DNA from: Bacillota bacterium
GTDB lineage: Bacteria > Bacillota > Clostridia > Lachnospirales > Lachnospiraceae
Direction of reading: 5' to 3'
DNA: 14,252 nucleotides
NCBI GenBank assembly: GCA_023415655.1
Contig: JAEZKD010000249.1
Coordinates: 1 to 14,252, forward strand
A program made the position numbers and the translations under genes. How positions within the stretch are numbered: the stretch's first letter is position 1; every line of letters starts with the position of its first letter. Under the pieces are notes generated by a model, which was not told the DNA's origin, did not search any database, and saw only the letters and a list, made by a program, of their open reading frames with translations. Below, in pieces: positions 1 to 7,618 of this stretch.

Positions 1-1652
1 ATACGTACCTGTTCCGGGCATAACCAAGTTGGGAACAAGCCAGCATATTTTTCAATCAACCAAGCAAGGGTACGTTCATAGCATCCCATACTTGTTCTAT
101 GAATGATGTAAGGACGCTTCTTTTCACCGTTTGCATCGATGTATGTCATATCAAAGCGCTCAGCTAAGAACATATCTAACTGAATGGTAATCATTGTATC
201 CTCTTTGCCATATACGTTCTTTGCCTGAATATCAAGCTTAGGACCATAAAAAGCTGCTTCTCCTTCTTCTTCTGTAAAGTCGATACCAATATGATTTAAA
301 ATGGTACGCATCATATCTTGAACCTGATTCCAAGTTTCTTCTGTTCCAAGATATTTTTCCTTGTTGTTTGGATCCCATTTGGATAAACGGTAAGTTACGT
401 CATCCTGTAATCCTAAAGTAGTTAAGCAATATTTTGCTAAATCTACACAGCCTTTAAATTCTTCCTCAATCTGCTCTGGTGTTACAATTAAGTGTCCTTC
501 CGAGATTGTAAACTGACGAACTCTTGTTAAACCATGCATCTCTCCGGAATCCTCATTACGGAATAAAGTAGATGTTTCACCATAACGGCAAGGAAGATCA
601 CGGTAGCTCTTTTGACTTTGTTTGTAAACATAATATTGGAATGGACAAGTCATTGGACGAAGTGCAAATACTTCTGCTTTTTCATCTTCTTCATCCCCAA
701 GAACAAACATACCTTCTTTGTAATGAGCCCAGTGGTCAGAAATAATATATAAATCCTTCTTTGCCATCAATGGAGTCTTAGTTCTCATATATCCGCGTTT
801 TTCTTCTTCATCCTCAATCCATCGTTGAAGAGTCTGAATCATCTTCGCACCTTTTGGCATTAACAATGGAAGTCCCTGTCCGATGACATCTACTGTTGCA
901 AATAATTCCATCTCACGACCTAATTTGTTATGGTCACGTTTCTTAATCTCTTCCAGATAAACAAGATACTCTTCCAATTCACTATTCTTTGTAAAAGCAG
1001 TACCATAGACACGAGCAAGCATCTTATTTTTCTCACTGCCTCTCCAGTAAGCACCAGAAGAATTAATTAACTTGATTGCTTTTAGATTCTTTGTACTCAT
1101 TAAGTGAGGTCCTGCACAAAGATCCACGAAATCACCTTGGCGATAGAAGGAAATCACTGCATCCTCTGGAAGATCACGAATCAATTCTACTTTATATGGT
1201 TCTTCTTTTTCTTCCATAAATTTGATTGCTTCTTCTCTCGGTAATGTAAATCTCTCAATTTCCTTACCTTCCTTGATGATTTTTTTCATCTCTTTTTCAA
1301 TCTCATCCAAGGCTGCACGGTCTAGGGAATCAATGTCAAAGTCATAATAAAATCCAGTATCAATCGCTGGTCCGATTGCTAGTTTAGCATTTGGATAAAG
1401 ACGTTTCACTGCTTCTGCAAGTACATGAGATGCTGTATGGCGATAAGCTGCCTTACCAGCTGGGTCATTGAAGGTTAAGATACTCAATTCTACATCCTCA
1501 TCAATGATAGTACGTAAGTCAACAACCTTACCATTTACCTCAGCCGCACATGCCATACGTGCTAAGCCTTCACTGATATCTTTCGCAATATCATAAGCAC
1601 TCATTGGGCTTTGATATTCTTTGCATGATCCATCTTTTAATGTAATCTTCAT
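1..1652 (-). CDS. thrS: Threonine--tRNA ligase, 3' end outside window
   Basis: Charges tRNA-Thr with threonine in the cytoplasm. The first 550 codons are present. The frame starts MKITLKDGSC with a TGS domain (about residues 1-62). It continues with the editing domain, which shows the H72-x3-H76 pair (HTASH) and a later LCAGPH motif, then the class II catalytic core. The core holds the first zinc ligand C336 in RPMTCPFQ, the segment RNEDSGEMHGLTRVRQFTISEGH and the late motif HRTSMGCYERTLAW. The reading frame leaves the window at LFPTWLCPEQVR, so nearly all of the anticodon-binding domain (roughly the last 85-90 residues of a typical ThrRS) is missing here. The ATG at 1652 is preceded by AAAGGATG. 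The gene has its own promoter and a threonine T-box leader. The core motifs differ from the E. coli type (KPMNCPGH) but match my recollection of a common clostridial subfamily. Identity is secure. Confidence 0.96.
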   Translation of the reverse strand, partial: MKITLKDGSCKEYQSPMSAYDIAKDISEGLARMACAAEVNGKVVDLRTIIDEDVELSILTFNDPAGKAAYRHTASHVLAEAVKRLYPNAKLAIGPAIDTGFYYDFDIDSLDRAALDEIEKEMKKIIKEGKEIERFTLPREEAIKFMEEKEEPYKVELIRDLPEDAVISFYRQGDFVDLCAGPHLMSTKNLKAIKLINSSGAYWRGSEKNKMLARVYGTAFTKNSELEEYLVYLEEIKKRDHNKLGREMELFATVDVIGQGLPLLMPKGAKMIQTLQRWIEDEEEKRGYMRTKTPLMAKKDLYIISDHWAHYKEGMFVLGDEEDEKAEVFALRPMTCPFQYYVYKQSQKSYRDLPCRYGETSTLFRNEDSGEMHGLTRVRQFTISEGHLIVTPEQIEEEFKGCVDLAKYCLTTLGLQDDVTYRLSKWDPNNKEKYLGTEETWNQVQDMMRTILNHIGIDFTEEEGEAAFYGPKLDIQAKNVYGKEDTMITIQLDMFLAERFDMTYIDANGEKKRPYIIHRTSMGCYERTLAWLIEKYAGLFPTWLCPEQVR

Positions 1653-1961
1653 AATTATCATCCTTTCTAGAAAATAAAACTAAAATTTAAAATAAAAACA
1701 AAAAAAGCTCATCTCTTTCGAAATACCTGCTGGTATCGAAAGGGACGAGCATCGCTCGCGGTTCCACCCTCTTTGGATTATAGTTCCCTACTTCATTGGA
1801 TGATAACGGTATCACCGGACCGGATTAGGGCCACTCCGAGTTAGTTTTCAATTACTTCTGTGTTAGAACGTTCTCAGCTATTCGTTCCTCTCTGTAACAC
1901 TCCACAATTTACTCTTCTCATCAACGCATTCTATTATATCAGGCATTCAAAGATTGCTTTT
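1653..1961 (-). ncRNA. T-box riboswitch (tRNA-Thr sensing) leader of thrS
   Basis: The leader senses uncharged tRNA-Thr and lets transcription continue into thrS when charging is low. The minus strand carries the T-box core AGGGTGGAACCGCG (1770-1757), directly upstream of an intrinsic terminator. Further upstream is a Stem I-like domain: GATGAGAAGAGTAA at about 1922-1909, arms GTGTTA (1900-1895) and TAACAC (1865-1860), apical arms GAACG (1887-1883) and CGTTC (1870-1866), and AGAGAG and GCTGAGA in the expected loop positions. The likely specifier is ACT (Thr) at 1845-1843 in the context GAAA-ACT-A. An ACA at 1863-1861 is the alternative. The 5' end is set about 7 nt after the -10 element. The T-box call is firm; the specifier position is inferred from loop context. 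Confidence 0.93.
1701..1750 (-). terminator. T-box regulated intrinsic terminator
   Basis: On the minus strand GCTCGTC...CTTTCGATACC pairs with GGTAT..CGAAAG.GATGAGC around an AGCA loop, and six T residues (1706-1701) follow. The 5' arm overlaps the sequence that would form the T-box antiterminator: CCCTTT can pair with AAAGAGGG next to the T-box. The two folds therefore exclude each other. Confidence 0.93.
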
Positions 1962-1967
1962 ATGTCG

Positions 1968-1995
1968 ATTATATCACTAATCACTGTTATGTCAA
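1968..1995 (-). promoter_or_regulatory. Sigma-A promoter of thrS
   Basis: A perfect TTGACA (1995-1990) and a perfect TATAAT (1973-1968) are separated by 16 bp on the minus strand. Transcription should start near 1961, at the beginning of the T-box leader. The -35 box lies only about 22 bp after the stop codon of the upstream GNAT gene, and I see no good terminator in between, so some read-through into thrS is possible. Confidence 0.9.
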
Positions 1996-2017
1996 GTCTG
2001 TTTCCAACACATTCCTT

Positions 2018-2527
2018 TTATTCTTCGATAGAAACTTCGATTTCCATTACATAATCGTCCATTACATAGCCTTCTCCGATGTCAGTAACCTGAGTTCCCA
2101 TGATTTGAAACCCTTTCTTTTTATAAATCGCAACACTATCCTCATTGTATCGATTCACTGTTAGATAGATTGCTTTTAAACGTCGGCTTTTGCATATGTC
2201 AATAATTTGTTCAAATACTTCTGAAGCATACCCTTTTCCTCGATGCTCCTTTTTTATGTAAAGCTTACTTAAAAATAATTTATCTGCATCCTTACGGAAG
2301 CCAGTATAACCTATCTCTTCGCCCAAAACCGTTATAAAATAATATTCATATCCCTGATTGATCATCTGCTTTGTCATAGCATCGACTGATTGAAATTCAT
2401 CAATCATATAATCAATTTGGTCTTTCGCTAATATAGTTGCATAGTGTTGATGCCATATTTCATCAGCTAATGTAGCTAGTCTAATAATATCTGGCCCACT
2501 GTTGATTCGTTTCAAAATTACATTCAA
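2018..2527 (-). CDS. GNAT family N-acetyltransferase, PaiA-like
   Basis: A predicted cytosolic acetyl-CoA dependent N-acetyltransferase of 169 residues, a usual length for the family. The acetyl-CoA binding motif A is LSKLYIKKEHRGKGYASEVF, with R96-G-K-G-Y-A101. Motif B follows as VNRYNEDSVAIYKKKGF (124-140), and the C-terminal strand VMDDYVMEIEV (155-165) is typical of GNATs related to the polyamine acetyltransferase PaiA. The N-terminal WHQHYATILAKDQIDYM also fits that group. The start is TTG at 2527; GGAGG lies 9 nt upstream, whereas the nearby ATG at 2523 is out of frame. The gene follows the HD-GYP gene by 34 bp on the same strand, so the two are probably co-transcribed. The substrate (polyamine, amino acid or peptide) cannot be told from sequence. 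Confidence 0.88.
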   Translation of the reverse strand: MNVILKRINSGPDIIRLATLADEIWHQHYATILAKDQIDYMIDEFQSVDAMTKQMINQGYEYYFITVLGEEIGYTGFRKDADKLFLSKLYIKKEHRGKGYASEVFEQIIDICKSRRLKAIYLTVNRYNEDSVAIYKKKGFQIMGTQVTDIGEGYVMDDYVMEIEVSIEE

Positions 2528-2561
2528 TTTTTTATTCCTCCGTTTTTTAACTAAGTAGTTT

Positions 2562-3659
2562 TTATACTACTGATTCAATCTTTAAGTTCTTTTGTTTGGA
2601 TAAGTCAATAAACTCATTCCCAACCTTTACCACGGGTCTAGAAAGTGCATGTCGATTTAACATAATAACTTCACCTTGACTTTGATTGCTCAGTCTTACC
2701 GTATGATTGATGTAGATTTCTGCCACACGCTCCATCAATGGCATGGAAACATTCAAATCGTATTTTAGTTTCCCTTCCTGTTCAAACATCTCTAATACAG
2801 AAAATGGACAAATAGCTCCTCGATACACACGATTGCTCGTCATTGCATCGAAAACATCTGCTATTGCTGTGATCATCGCAAATGGATGAATCTCATCTCC
2901 CATTTTCCCAAAAGGATATCCCGTACCATCGTAACGTTCATGATGCATCAATGCTGATAAACGAATACGTGGATCAATATCCTGAGTCAATAACATCAAG
3001 TATCCTTGTTCTGGATGATCTTTTACTATCTCAAATTCTTCATGTGTCAATCGTTCTGGCTTACTCAATATTTCTTGTGGTACCGCAATCTTACCAACAT
3101 CATGCATTAAACCACAAAGAGTTAAACAATCAATCTCGTCCTCCCCCATATGCAGCCATTGACCGAATAGGTTGCAGATCAAAGCAACATTGATTGAATG
3201 TGCTAGTGTCATCTCATCGTGTTCATGAACACTATAAAGTAGCTCAAACAAATGATACTTTCCTTTACCTTTTTGAATTATCTTTTTGATTCTATGTATT
3301 AGCTGCGTTTCACTCACTGGTTGATTGAATTGCAATACTTGATTCAAGCACTCCTTTAGTTCATCTAATACCTCACGATAGACAATATGAAAGGTCTGAA
3401 ACTCGGTGCTCTTTTTTATCTTATCATAGTAACTATCACCGATACTGTCTTTTTCTTCTGGCTCATAAACATATAAATTTGAAACTGCATAAAACATTAA
3501 TTTTGCTATTATATTCGGGTGCAATATATTATTTTTCGATAATATAAGTTGATCATTTTGAGAATATATATCACGTGCTGTTGTCATACCAGGTACTACT
3601 TGGCCAATCGGTATGTGAAGAATTTTTCTGTTGCTAAACTCTAAATCGTCGTCTTCCAA
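2562..3659 (-). CDS. HD-GYP domain cyclic-di-GMP phosphodiesterase
   Basis: Predicted to hydrolyse the second messenger c-di-GMP. The 365-residue protein has an N-terminal region (about 1-70, IPIGQVVPGM onward) common in clostridial HD-GYP proteins, then a helical linker. The HD-GYP domain spans about 135-325. Visible metal or catalytic motifs are H154, H186-D187 in HDVGK, H215, H239-H240, and RYDGTGYP (242-249), which contains the diagnostic GYP. ADVFDAMTSNRVYR (267-280) follows, so the active site looks intact. There is no transmembrane segment and no GGDEF, PAS or receiver domain, so the input signal is unknown. The start is TTG at 3659, with AAAGGGG about 8 nt upstream. The GNAT gene follows 34 bp downstream. 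Confidence 0.92.
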   Translation of the reverse strand: MEDDDLEFSNRKILHIPIGQVVPGMTTARDIYSQNDQLILSKNNILHPNIIAKLMFYAVSNLYVYEPEEKDSIGDSYYDKIKKSTEFQTFHIVYREVLDELKECLNQVLQFNQPVSETQLIHRIKKIIQKGKGKYHLFELLYSVHEHDEMTLAHSINVALICNLFGQWLHMGEDEIDCLTLCGLMHDVGKIAVPQEILSKPERLTHEEFEIVKDHPEQGYLMLLTQDIDPRIRLSALMHHERYDGTGYPFGKMGDEIHPFAMITAIADVFDAMTSNRVYRGAICPFSVLEMFEQEGKLKYDLNVSMPLMERVAEIYINHTVRLSNQSQGEVIMLNRHALSRPVVKVGNEFIDLSKQKNLKIESVV

Positions 3660-3719
3660 GATAAATTCCCCTTTCGCCCTATCTATTTTACTAACCCTTA
3701 TGACTTCAATATGCTTTAA

Positions 3720-3748
3720 ATCATATCATATTACATTTTATTCAACAA
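3720..3748 (-). promoter_or_regulatory. Promoter of the HD-GYP/GNAT pair
   Basis: TTGTTG (3748-3743) and TATGAT (3725-3720) are spaced 17 bp apart on the minus strand, with an extended -10 TATGA directly upstream of TATGAT. The -35 is weak but the extended -10 compensates. The predicted start is about 55 nt before the TTG start codon. Confidence 0.6.
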
Positions 3749-3781
3749 GGGGCGATAGCACTATTTTTCTATATTTCGACA

Positions 3782-5674
3782 TTATTCTATTCCTCCTATT
3801 TCATTGATCTCTTTGCTTTCATGCTTCTTACTTTCAAAATACACAAACTTGTCAATTGCATCTAAAATATCTTTAAAAGTATCTCTTGGTGCAATCGTAA
3901 CATATTCTTTTAAAAGTTGATTCAGCTTCTGCCCTTTATATCTTCCATAGAAAATGTCAAATAAGTTATGTCCACGCACATAGACTTTTATCAACTCAAA
4001 GTGTTTCTTTATATCCTCTTTGGAATTTATCTCAATTCCTGTCTTGTCAAGCATATTTTTTACACTTGACAAACGATACAGATACTCCTTGTATTTTGCA
4101 TATAAGATATCAAAAAATTGGTCTTCATAGTCCAAGAGACCGATTTGTTTCATGATCTTAGGCTCTAAGAAATAGTTTTCAAACGAATAGTATTTTAGTA
4201 TTAGTACATTACATTCTCTCACTCGAGGTAAATTGTTTTCATCAAACTTTTCACGGCTTTGATAATAGTGACAAAGGCTTCGTTTTAGTTCCTCAGCATC
4301 TTTTCCATCACCATCTCGGATCATTAAAAAGTTATCCTTCAAATACAATTTATTGATATATTTTAGATTCGCATACGTCTTAATATTGGTACAGGAATTC
4401 GTTGTAATGATAGCAACTCGAGATAACTCTCCATTTTCATCATACATTTCGGAATAGTAATGATTTAAAAGCAAAGGTAATCGGCTGGCATCTTGCTTTC
4501 CCTCAACGATAAATACAAAACTCACATTCATCAAGTCATTGGCAGTATATCCAAGATCATTTAGTATTTCATCAATATCCGTATGCTCTTTTACAGTCGT
4601 ATCATAATTATCATCGAGTACGACTTGACGTATCTGCTTTGAATTAAAGTTAAACAACAAATTCGGTGAATGAGTCGAGAAGATTACTTGATTCTTTTTA
4701 CTCAATCGATATAAAATTTCACTTGCTGTCTTCACTAACTGGGGATGCAGATAAATCTCTGGATCCTCAATCATAATAATACTAGGAATGCTCGTTTCTT
4801 GACTTGTATAGGCTTCCAATAAGGATAATATGTATATACTTTTGGTTCCCTCGCTCATCATGGAAAGAGAGCCTTCCATATTTCTTTCTTCATTTACTAC
4901 CACTGTATTCATCTGAAACAGTGCATCAATATCAAACTTTACTTCATAACGAATGCTCTGTGCACGTTCTGAATTTTGCATAAAGTAGATGTTTAACTTT
5001 TCAAGAAAGGAATCTACATTCATATGATATAGCTTATGCTCCAAGAGTTTCGTTGTTTCTGCTATCGTTAGTTCAGAGGGACTCTTTTTATTGATAACAC
5101 CAATACACTGAAAGCAGTTTTTACATTGTTTCATTGGATCGAATATACATGAGTCTTGACGTAATTCAGCTAACTCCTCCTCACCCTGAGACCAAAATAT
5201 GTCTTTTTGAATCTCTTCTATGTTACGAGAATGATCGATAAAATGTATCTTCGGCAAAACCTTGATTATATGTTGATTGTTTTTACTAAAGTCATCTGAG
5301 TAACGAAAACCTCCGTTACGATTAGCTGTAAAGGTAAAAGATAGTAATCCATCTTGAAACGAAGGTAGTTTTTTTTGAAAATCGGCCATCCATGTTTCAT
5401 AACGCTTATATTTACTTACGATTCCACGTCGATGAAACAGACGTAAATCCTCCTCCGTAAGTTCAAGTGTCATACCAATTTTGATATTACCCTCCTTCGA
5501 ATAAAAATCAGTTTCCTTGATTTGATATTTATTGGTCACAGCTAAGATAGCATCTAGAATTACCGTCTTCCCTGTACTATTTTTCCCTACAATAATCAAG
5601 GCTTTGTCAATATTCATCATCTTCAATTCACGTATCGACTTAAAATTTTTAATCGAGATTTCACGTATCTGCAT
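3782..5674 (-). CDS. OLD-family ATP-dependent endonuclease (AAA ATPase + TOPRIM) with a cysteine cluster
   Basis: A 630-residue protein with an ABC-type ATPase fused to a TOPRIM nuclease, the arrangement of OLD proteins, many of which act in phage defence or DNA repair. In order: Walker A GKNSTGKT (30-37); a cysteine cluster C176-x7-C184-x2-C187-x2-C190; signature-like LSMMSEGTKS (270-279); Walker B IIMIEDPEIYLHP with E303-D304; H-loop STHSP (H335); then TOPRIM with E391 in VEGKQDA, D454/D456 in RDGDGKD, and SFENYFLEP (497-505). All key residues look present. The start is ATG at 5674, after GGGAGG with 6 nt spacing; an upstream in-frame codon at 5767 would add 31 residues but lacks such a site. 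No UvrD-like helicase gene is adjacent, so this is a stand-alone (class 1-like) OLD rather than a Gabija GajA. Whether it works in defence is unknown. Confidence 0.88.
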   Translation of the reverse strand: MQIREISIKNFKSIRELKMMNIDKALIIVGKNSTGKTVILDAILAVTNKYQIKETDFYSKEGNIKIGMTLELTEEDLRLFHRRGIVSKYKRYETWMADFQKKLPSFQDGLLSFTFTANRNGGFRYSDDFSKNNQHIIKVLPKIHFIDHSRNIEEIQKDIFWSQGEEELAELRQDSCIFDPMKQCKNCFQCIGVINKKSPSELTIAETTKLLEHKLYHMNVDSFLEKLNIYFMQNSERAQSIRYEVKFDIDALFQMNTVVVNEERNMEGSLSMMSEGTKSIYILSLLEAYTSQETSIPSIIMIEDPEIYLHPQLVKTASEILYRLSKKNQVIFSTHSPNLLFNFNSKQIRQVVLDDNYDTTVKEHTDIDEILNDLGYTANDLMNVSFVFIVEGKQDASRLPLLLNHYYSEMYDENGELSRVAIITTNSCTNIKTYANLKYINKLYLKDNFLMIRDGDGKDAEELKRSLCHYYQSREKFDENNLPRVRECNVLILKYYSFENYFLEPKIMKQIGLLDYEDQFFDILYAKYKEYLYRLSSVKNMLDKTGIEINSKEDIKKHFELIKVYVRGHNLFDIFYGRYKGQKLNQLLKEYVTIAPRDTFKDILDAIDKFVYFESKKHESKEINEIGGIE

Positions 5675-5717
5675 GATTTTCCTCCCGCTATCCTTGATTT
5701 CATTGCTTCTACTTACT

Positions 5718-5728
5718 ATTTTACCATA
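5718..5728 (-). promoter_or_regulatory. Possible extended -10 promoter of the OLD gene
   Basis: On the minus strand TATG-G-TAAAAT (5728-5718) is an extended -10 element about 44 bp before the ATG at 5674. No convincing -35 hexamer is seen 15-18 bp upstream, which an extended -10 promoter can tolerate. The call is tentative because the region is very AT-rich. Confidence 0.4.
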
Positions 5729-5767
5729 TTTTATGTAAAATGGAATAAATTTATGTAATAAAAGCAA

Positions 5768-5984
5768 TTAATGGAAAAACTTATAAATAACAAAGGCTAA
5801 TTCAATAAAAAAATGGACTCTCTCATCACTGACACCTAAGACTTATTACGTCTCTATTTTGTACATCGTAGCTAAGTAACAAAATAAAGTATTGAATAAG
5901 TCATAAATCAAATGATTTGATTGTCCATTTTAAATAAATCTAGTAAATTACTAATTTTGTTTCACAAAACTACGTGATTGAAGG
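5768..5984. other. Non-coding gap between the thioredoxin and OLD genes
   Basis: I see no gene here. The stretch is AT-rich and dense in dyads: the nested inverted repeat at 5811-5930, AATCAAATGATTTGATT (5906-5922), and TAGTAAATTACTA near 5941-5953. No clear T-run terminator follows the thioredoxin stop codon. Confidence 0.6.
5811..5930. repeat. 120-bp nested imperfect inverted repeat
   Basis: Three perfect 8-bp arm pairs are nested around one centre: AAATGGAC (5811-5818) with GTCCATTT (5923-5930), GACTTATT (5840-5847) with AATAAGTC (5895-5902), and TATTTTGT (5855-5862) with ACAAAATA (5879-5886). The gaps on the two sides match closely (21 versus 20 nt and 7 versus 8 nt), so this is one long degenerate palindrome rather than chance pairs. 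It could be a miniature inverted-repeat element, a structured RNA, or a large regulatory dyad. There is no coding potential inside. Confidence 0.65.
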
Positions 5985-6311
5985 TTACTCATTTGGTGAT
6001 TTTAATTGTAACATCGATAATATTTCATTCTTAGAACGTAAGCCAACACTCTTTGTCACGACATCCCCTTGTTTAATTACTTGCAAGGTTGGAATACTCA
6101 TAACTTTATGGTTCATCACTAGTTCAGGCTCTTCATCTACATTGATCTTGCAGATTTTAACATCATCACTTTCACTTGCAATCTGATCTAAGATTGGAGA
6201 TAACATCTTGCATGGCATACACCAAGGTGCCCAATAATCCACTAAAACGGTACGTTCTTCTTTTAATACTTCCTCATCAAAGTTGTCTTTTGTTACATGT
6301 AAAATACTCAT
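5985..6311 (-). CDS. Thioredoxin with CMPC active site
   Basis: A 108-residue cytosolic thioredoxin, the normal family length. The fold markers are VLVDYWAPWC with D25 in the usual buried-acid position, the active site W30-C31-M-P-C34, and the cis-proline segment SIPT (P74), followed by the usual C-terminal strands and helix. The residue between the first cysteine and the proline is Met rather than the canonical Gly, which should shift redox potential or partner choice. The start is ATG at 6311 with AGGAGG 7 nt upstream; an in-frame upstream start at 6341 would add ten residues with no such site. No thioredoxin reductase gene is next to it. Thioredoxins donate electrons to CcdA, and a ccdA gene lies 3.4 kb away; this pairing is inferred only from general biology. 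Confidence 0.93.
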   Translation of the reverse strand: MSILHVTKDNFDEEVLKEERTVLVDYWAPWCMPCKMLSPILDQIASESDDVKICKINVDEEPELVMNHKVMSIPTLQVIKQGDVVTKSVGLRSKNEILSMLQLKSPNE

Positions 6312-6325
6312 ATGATATCCTCCTA

Positions 6326-6343
6326 CTATGGAAGCTTTCATAG
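6326..6343. promoter_or_regulatory. Near-palindrome before the thioredoxin ribosome binding site
   Basis: The arms CTATG and CATAG flank AAGCTT with one mismatched pair, making an 18-bp near-perfect dyad. It ends immediately upstream of the AGGAGG of the thioredoxin gene. It could be an operator or a leader hairpin. Nothing in the sequence identifies a binding protein. Confidence 0.3.
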
Positions 6344-6437
6344 TTTCCTATCTTTTATAAGTAGTATAAATCCTCCCAACGTATTCTTCTGTAACAAAGT
6401 CACACTCTTACGATATTTTTTAAATATTTTTATATCA

Positions 6438-7604
6438 TTAAAATAGGGCTGCAAGTCGTTTTATCCCCTCTTGAATGATCTCTTCCTCTGCATTCGTATA
6501 ATTAAGTCGTAACGTTCTTACTGGCTGACCATGGGTATAGAATGGATTCCCTGGTACAAAGGCTACCTTTTTTTCCAATGCTTTATGAAAGAGATCCGCT
6601 GAATACATTCCCTCAGGTAGGGTTGCCCATAAAAACATCCCTCCTTCTGGCCTGGTAAATGTAACCTCCTTGGGTAAATGTGCTTCCATGGCACAAATCA
6701 TTGCTGTACTCTGTCTCTGATAAAGCTTTTTGATTTGTTCGATATGCTCTCTAATATTATTGTGTTGCAGATAATCATAGATAACACACTGCGAAAAGTA
6801 GTTGCTATGTAGATCGGAAGCCTGCTTTGCTGTTACTAGATGACTCATCAATTCTTTATTTTTTGTACAAATCCATCCTATTCTCATTCCTGGAGTGATA
6901 ATTTTAGAGATGGTACCTAATAAGACACTGTTCTCTACTCCAAAGGATGAGATATATGGAAGCTCCTCTCCAAAAAATCGCAACTCTCCATATGGATCAT
7001 CCTCTATTAAGATCGTCTCATGTTGATTTATGATGCTTGCTACCTCTTTACGATTCTCAATCGAGTAAGTAATCCCCGATGGATTCTGAAAATTAGGTAC
7101 CGTATATAAAATCTTTACCCTATTTTGATTCAATACATCATTCAAATTCTTGGTATTGAGTCCTTCCTTCGTCAACTCAACTCCTACAAAGTGAGGCTGA
7201 TACATAGAAAAAGCTTGGATAGCACCTAGATACCCTGGTTCCTCTACTAAAATGTTGTCCTGTTCGTCAATCAATACTTTTCCAATCAAATCGAGCGCTT
7301 GCTGAGAACCTGTGGTGATTAGAATATCTTCCTTCGTAACTTTCAATTGATATCTTGACTCATATCGATTCGCAATCCATTCTCTTAATCCTTCATGCCC
7401 TTCAGTCGTTGCATACTGTAAGGCCTGATTTCCTTGGTGAAGCATAACCCGATTCATCGACTCCGTCAGTTCTTCTTTTGGAAATGAAATTGGATTCGGT
7501 AACCCTCCTGCAAATGAAATAATTTCAGGGTCTTGAATTACTTTTAATATCTCTCGAATAAATGATTTTTGAGTACTTAAAATACGGTTGGTATACAAAC
7601 TCAT
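6438..7604 (-). CDS. PLP-dependent aminotransferase, class I/II fold (2-aminoadipate/MocR-type)
   Basis: A 388-residue fold-type I aminotransferase, a full-length enzyme without a DNA-binding domain. Visible PLP-site elements are FAGGLPNP near the N-terminus, TTGSQQALDL (97-106), VPNFQNPSG with N171 and N174 (169-177), EDDPYGE with D203 and Y205, the Schiff-base lysine K234 in TISKIITPGMRIGW, and the carboxylate-binding arginine R366 in LRLNYT. These match the group annotated as 2-aminoadipate or aromatic/branched-chain transaminases, related to the C-terminal half of MocR regulators. The ATG at 7604 has AAGGGAG a few bases upstream, inside the 14-bp gap after the MocR stop codon, so the two genes form one transcript. 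The natural amino donor is not evident, but co-transcription suggests its product or substrate is sensed by the MocR protein. Confidence 0.92.
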   Translation of the reverse strand: MSLYTNRILSTQKSFIREILKVIQDPEIISFAGGLPNPISFPKEELTESMNRVMLHQGNQALQYATTEGHEGLREWIANRYESRYQLKVTKEDILITTGSQQALDLIGKVLIDEQDNILVEEPGYLGAIQAFSMYQPHFVGVELTKEGLNTKNLNDVLNQNRVKILYTVPNFQNPSGITYSIENRKEVASIINQHETILIEDDPYGELRFFGEELPYISSFGVENSVLLGTISKIITPGMRIGWICTKNKELMSHLVTAKQASDLHSNYFSQCVIYDYLQHNNIREHIEQIKKLYQRQSTAMICAMEAHLPKEVTFTRPEGGMFLWATLPEGMYSADLFHKALEKKVAFVPGNPFYTHGQPVRTLRLNYTNAEEEIIQEGIKRLAALF

Positions 7605-7618
7605 AGAACTCCCTTCAA

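Noticed and set aside
1860..2054. 64-codon plus-strand frame
   Set aside because: It is antisense to the T-box leader and thrS promoter, which explain the sequence fully.
3660..3781. Possible c-di-GMP riboswitch before the HD-GYP gene (GGGCGAAAGGGG, GGGGCGATAGC)
   Set aside because: The sequence lacks the conserved GEMM core and the expected paired helices; only a promoter and ribosome binding site are supported.
3782..5767. Gabija defence system (GajA plus GajB)
   Set aside because: Only the OLD-like ATPase/TOPRIM gene is present; both neighbours are unrelated (HD-GYP and thioredoxin) and no UvrD-like helicase is in the window.
5675..5767. N-terminal extension of the OLD protein
   Set aside because: The extension has no ribosome binding site and covers the likely promoter, while ATG 5674 has GGGAGG at ideal spacing and starts the usual MQIREISIKNFKSI sequence.
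5811..5930. Confirmed MITE or insertion-sequence remnant
   Set aside because: I find no convincing target-site duplication or transposase fragment, so only the inverted repeat itself is reported.
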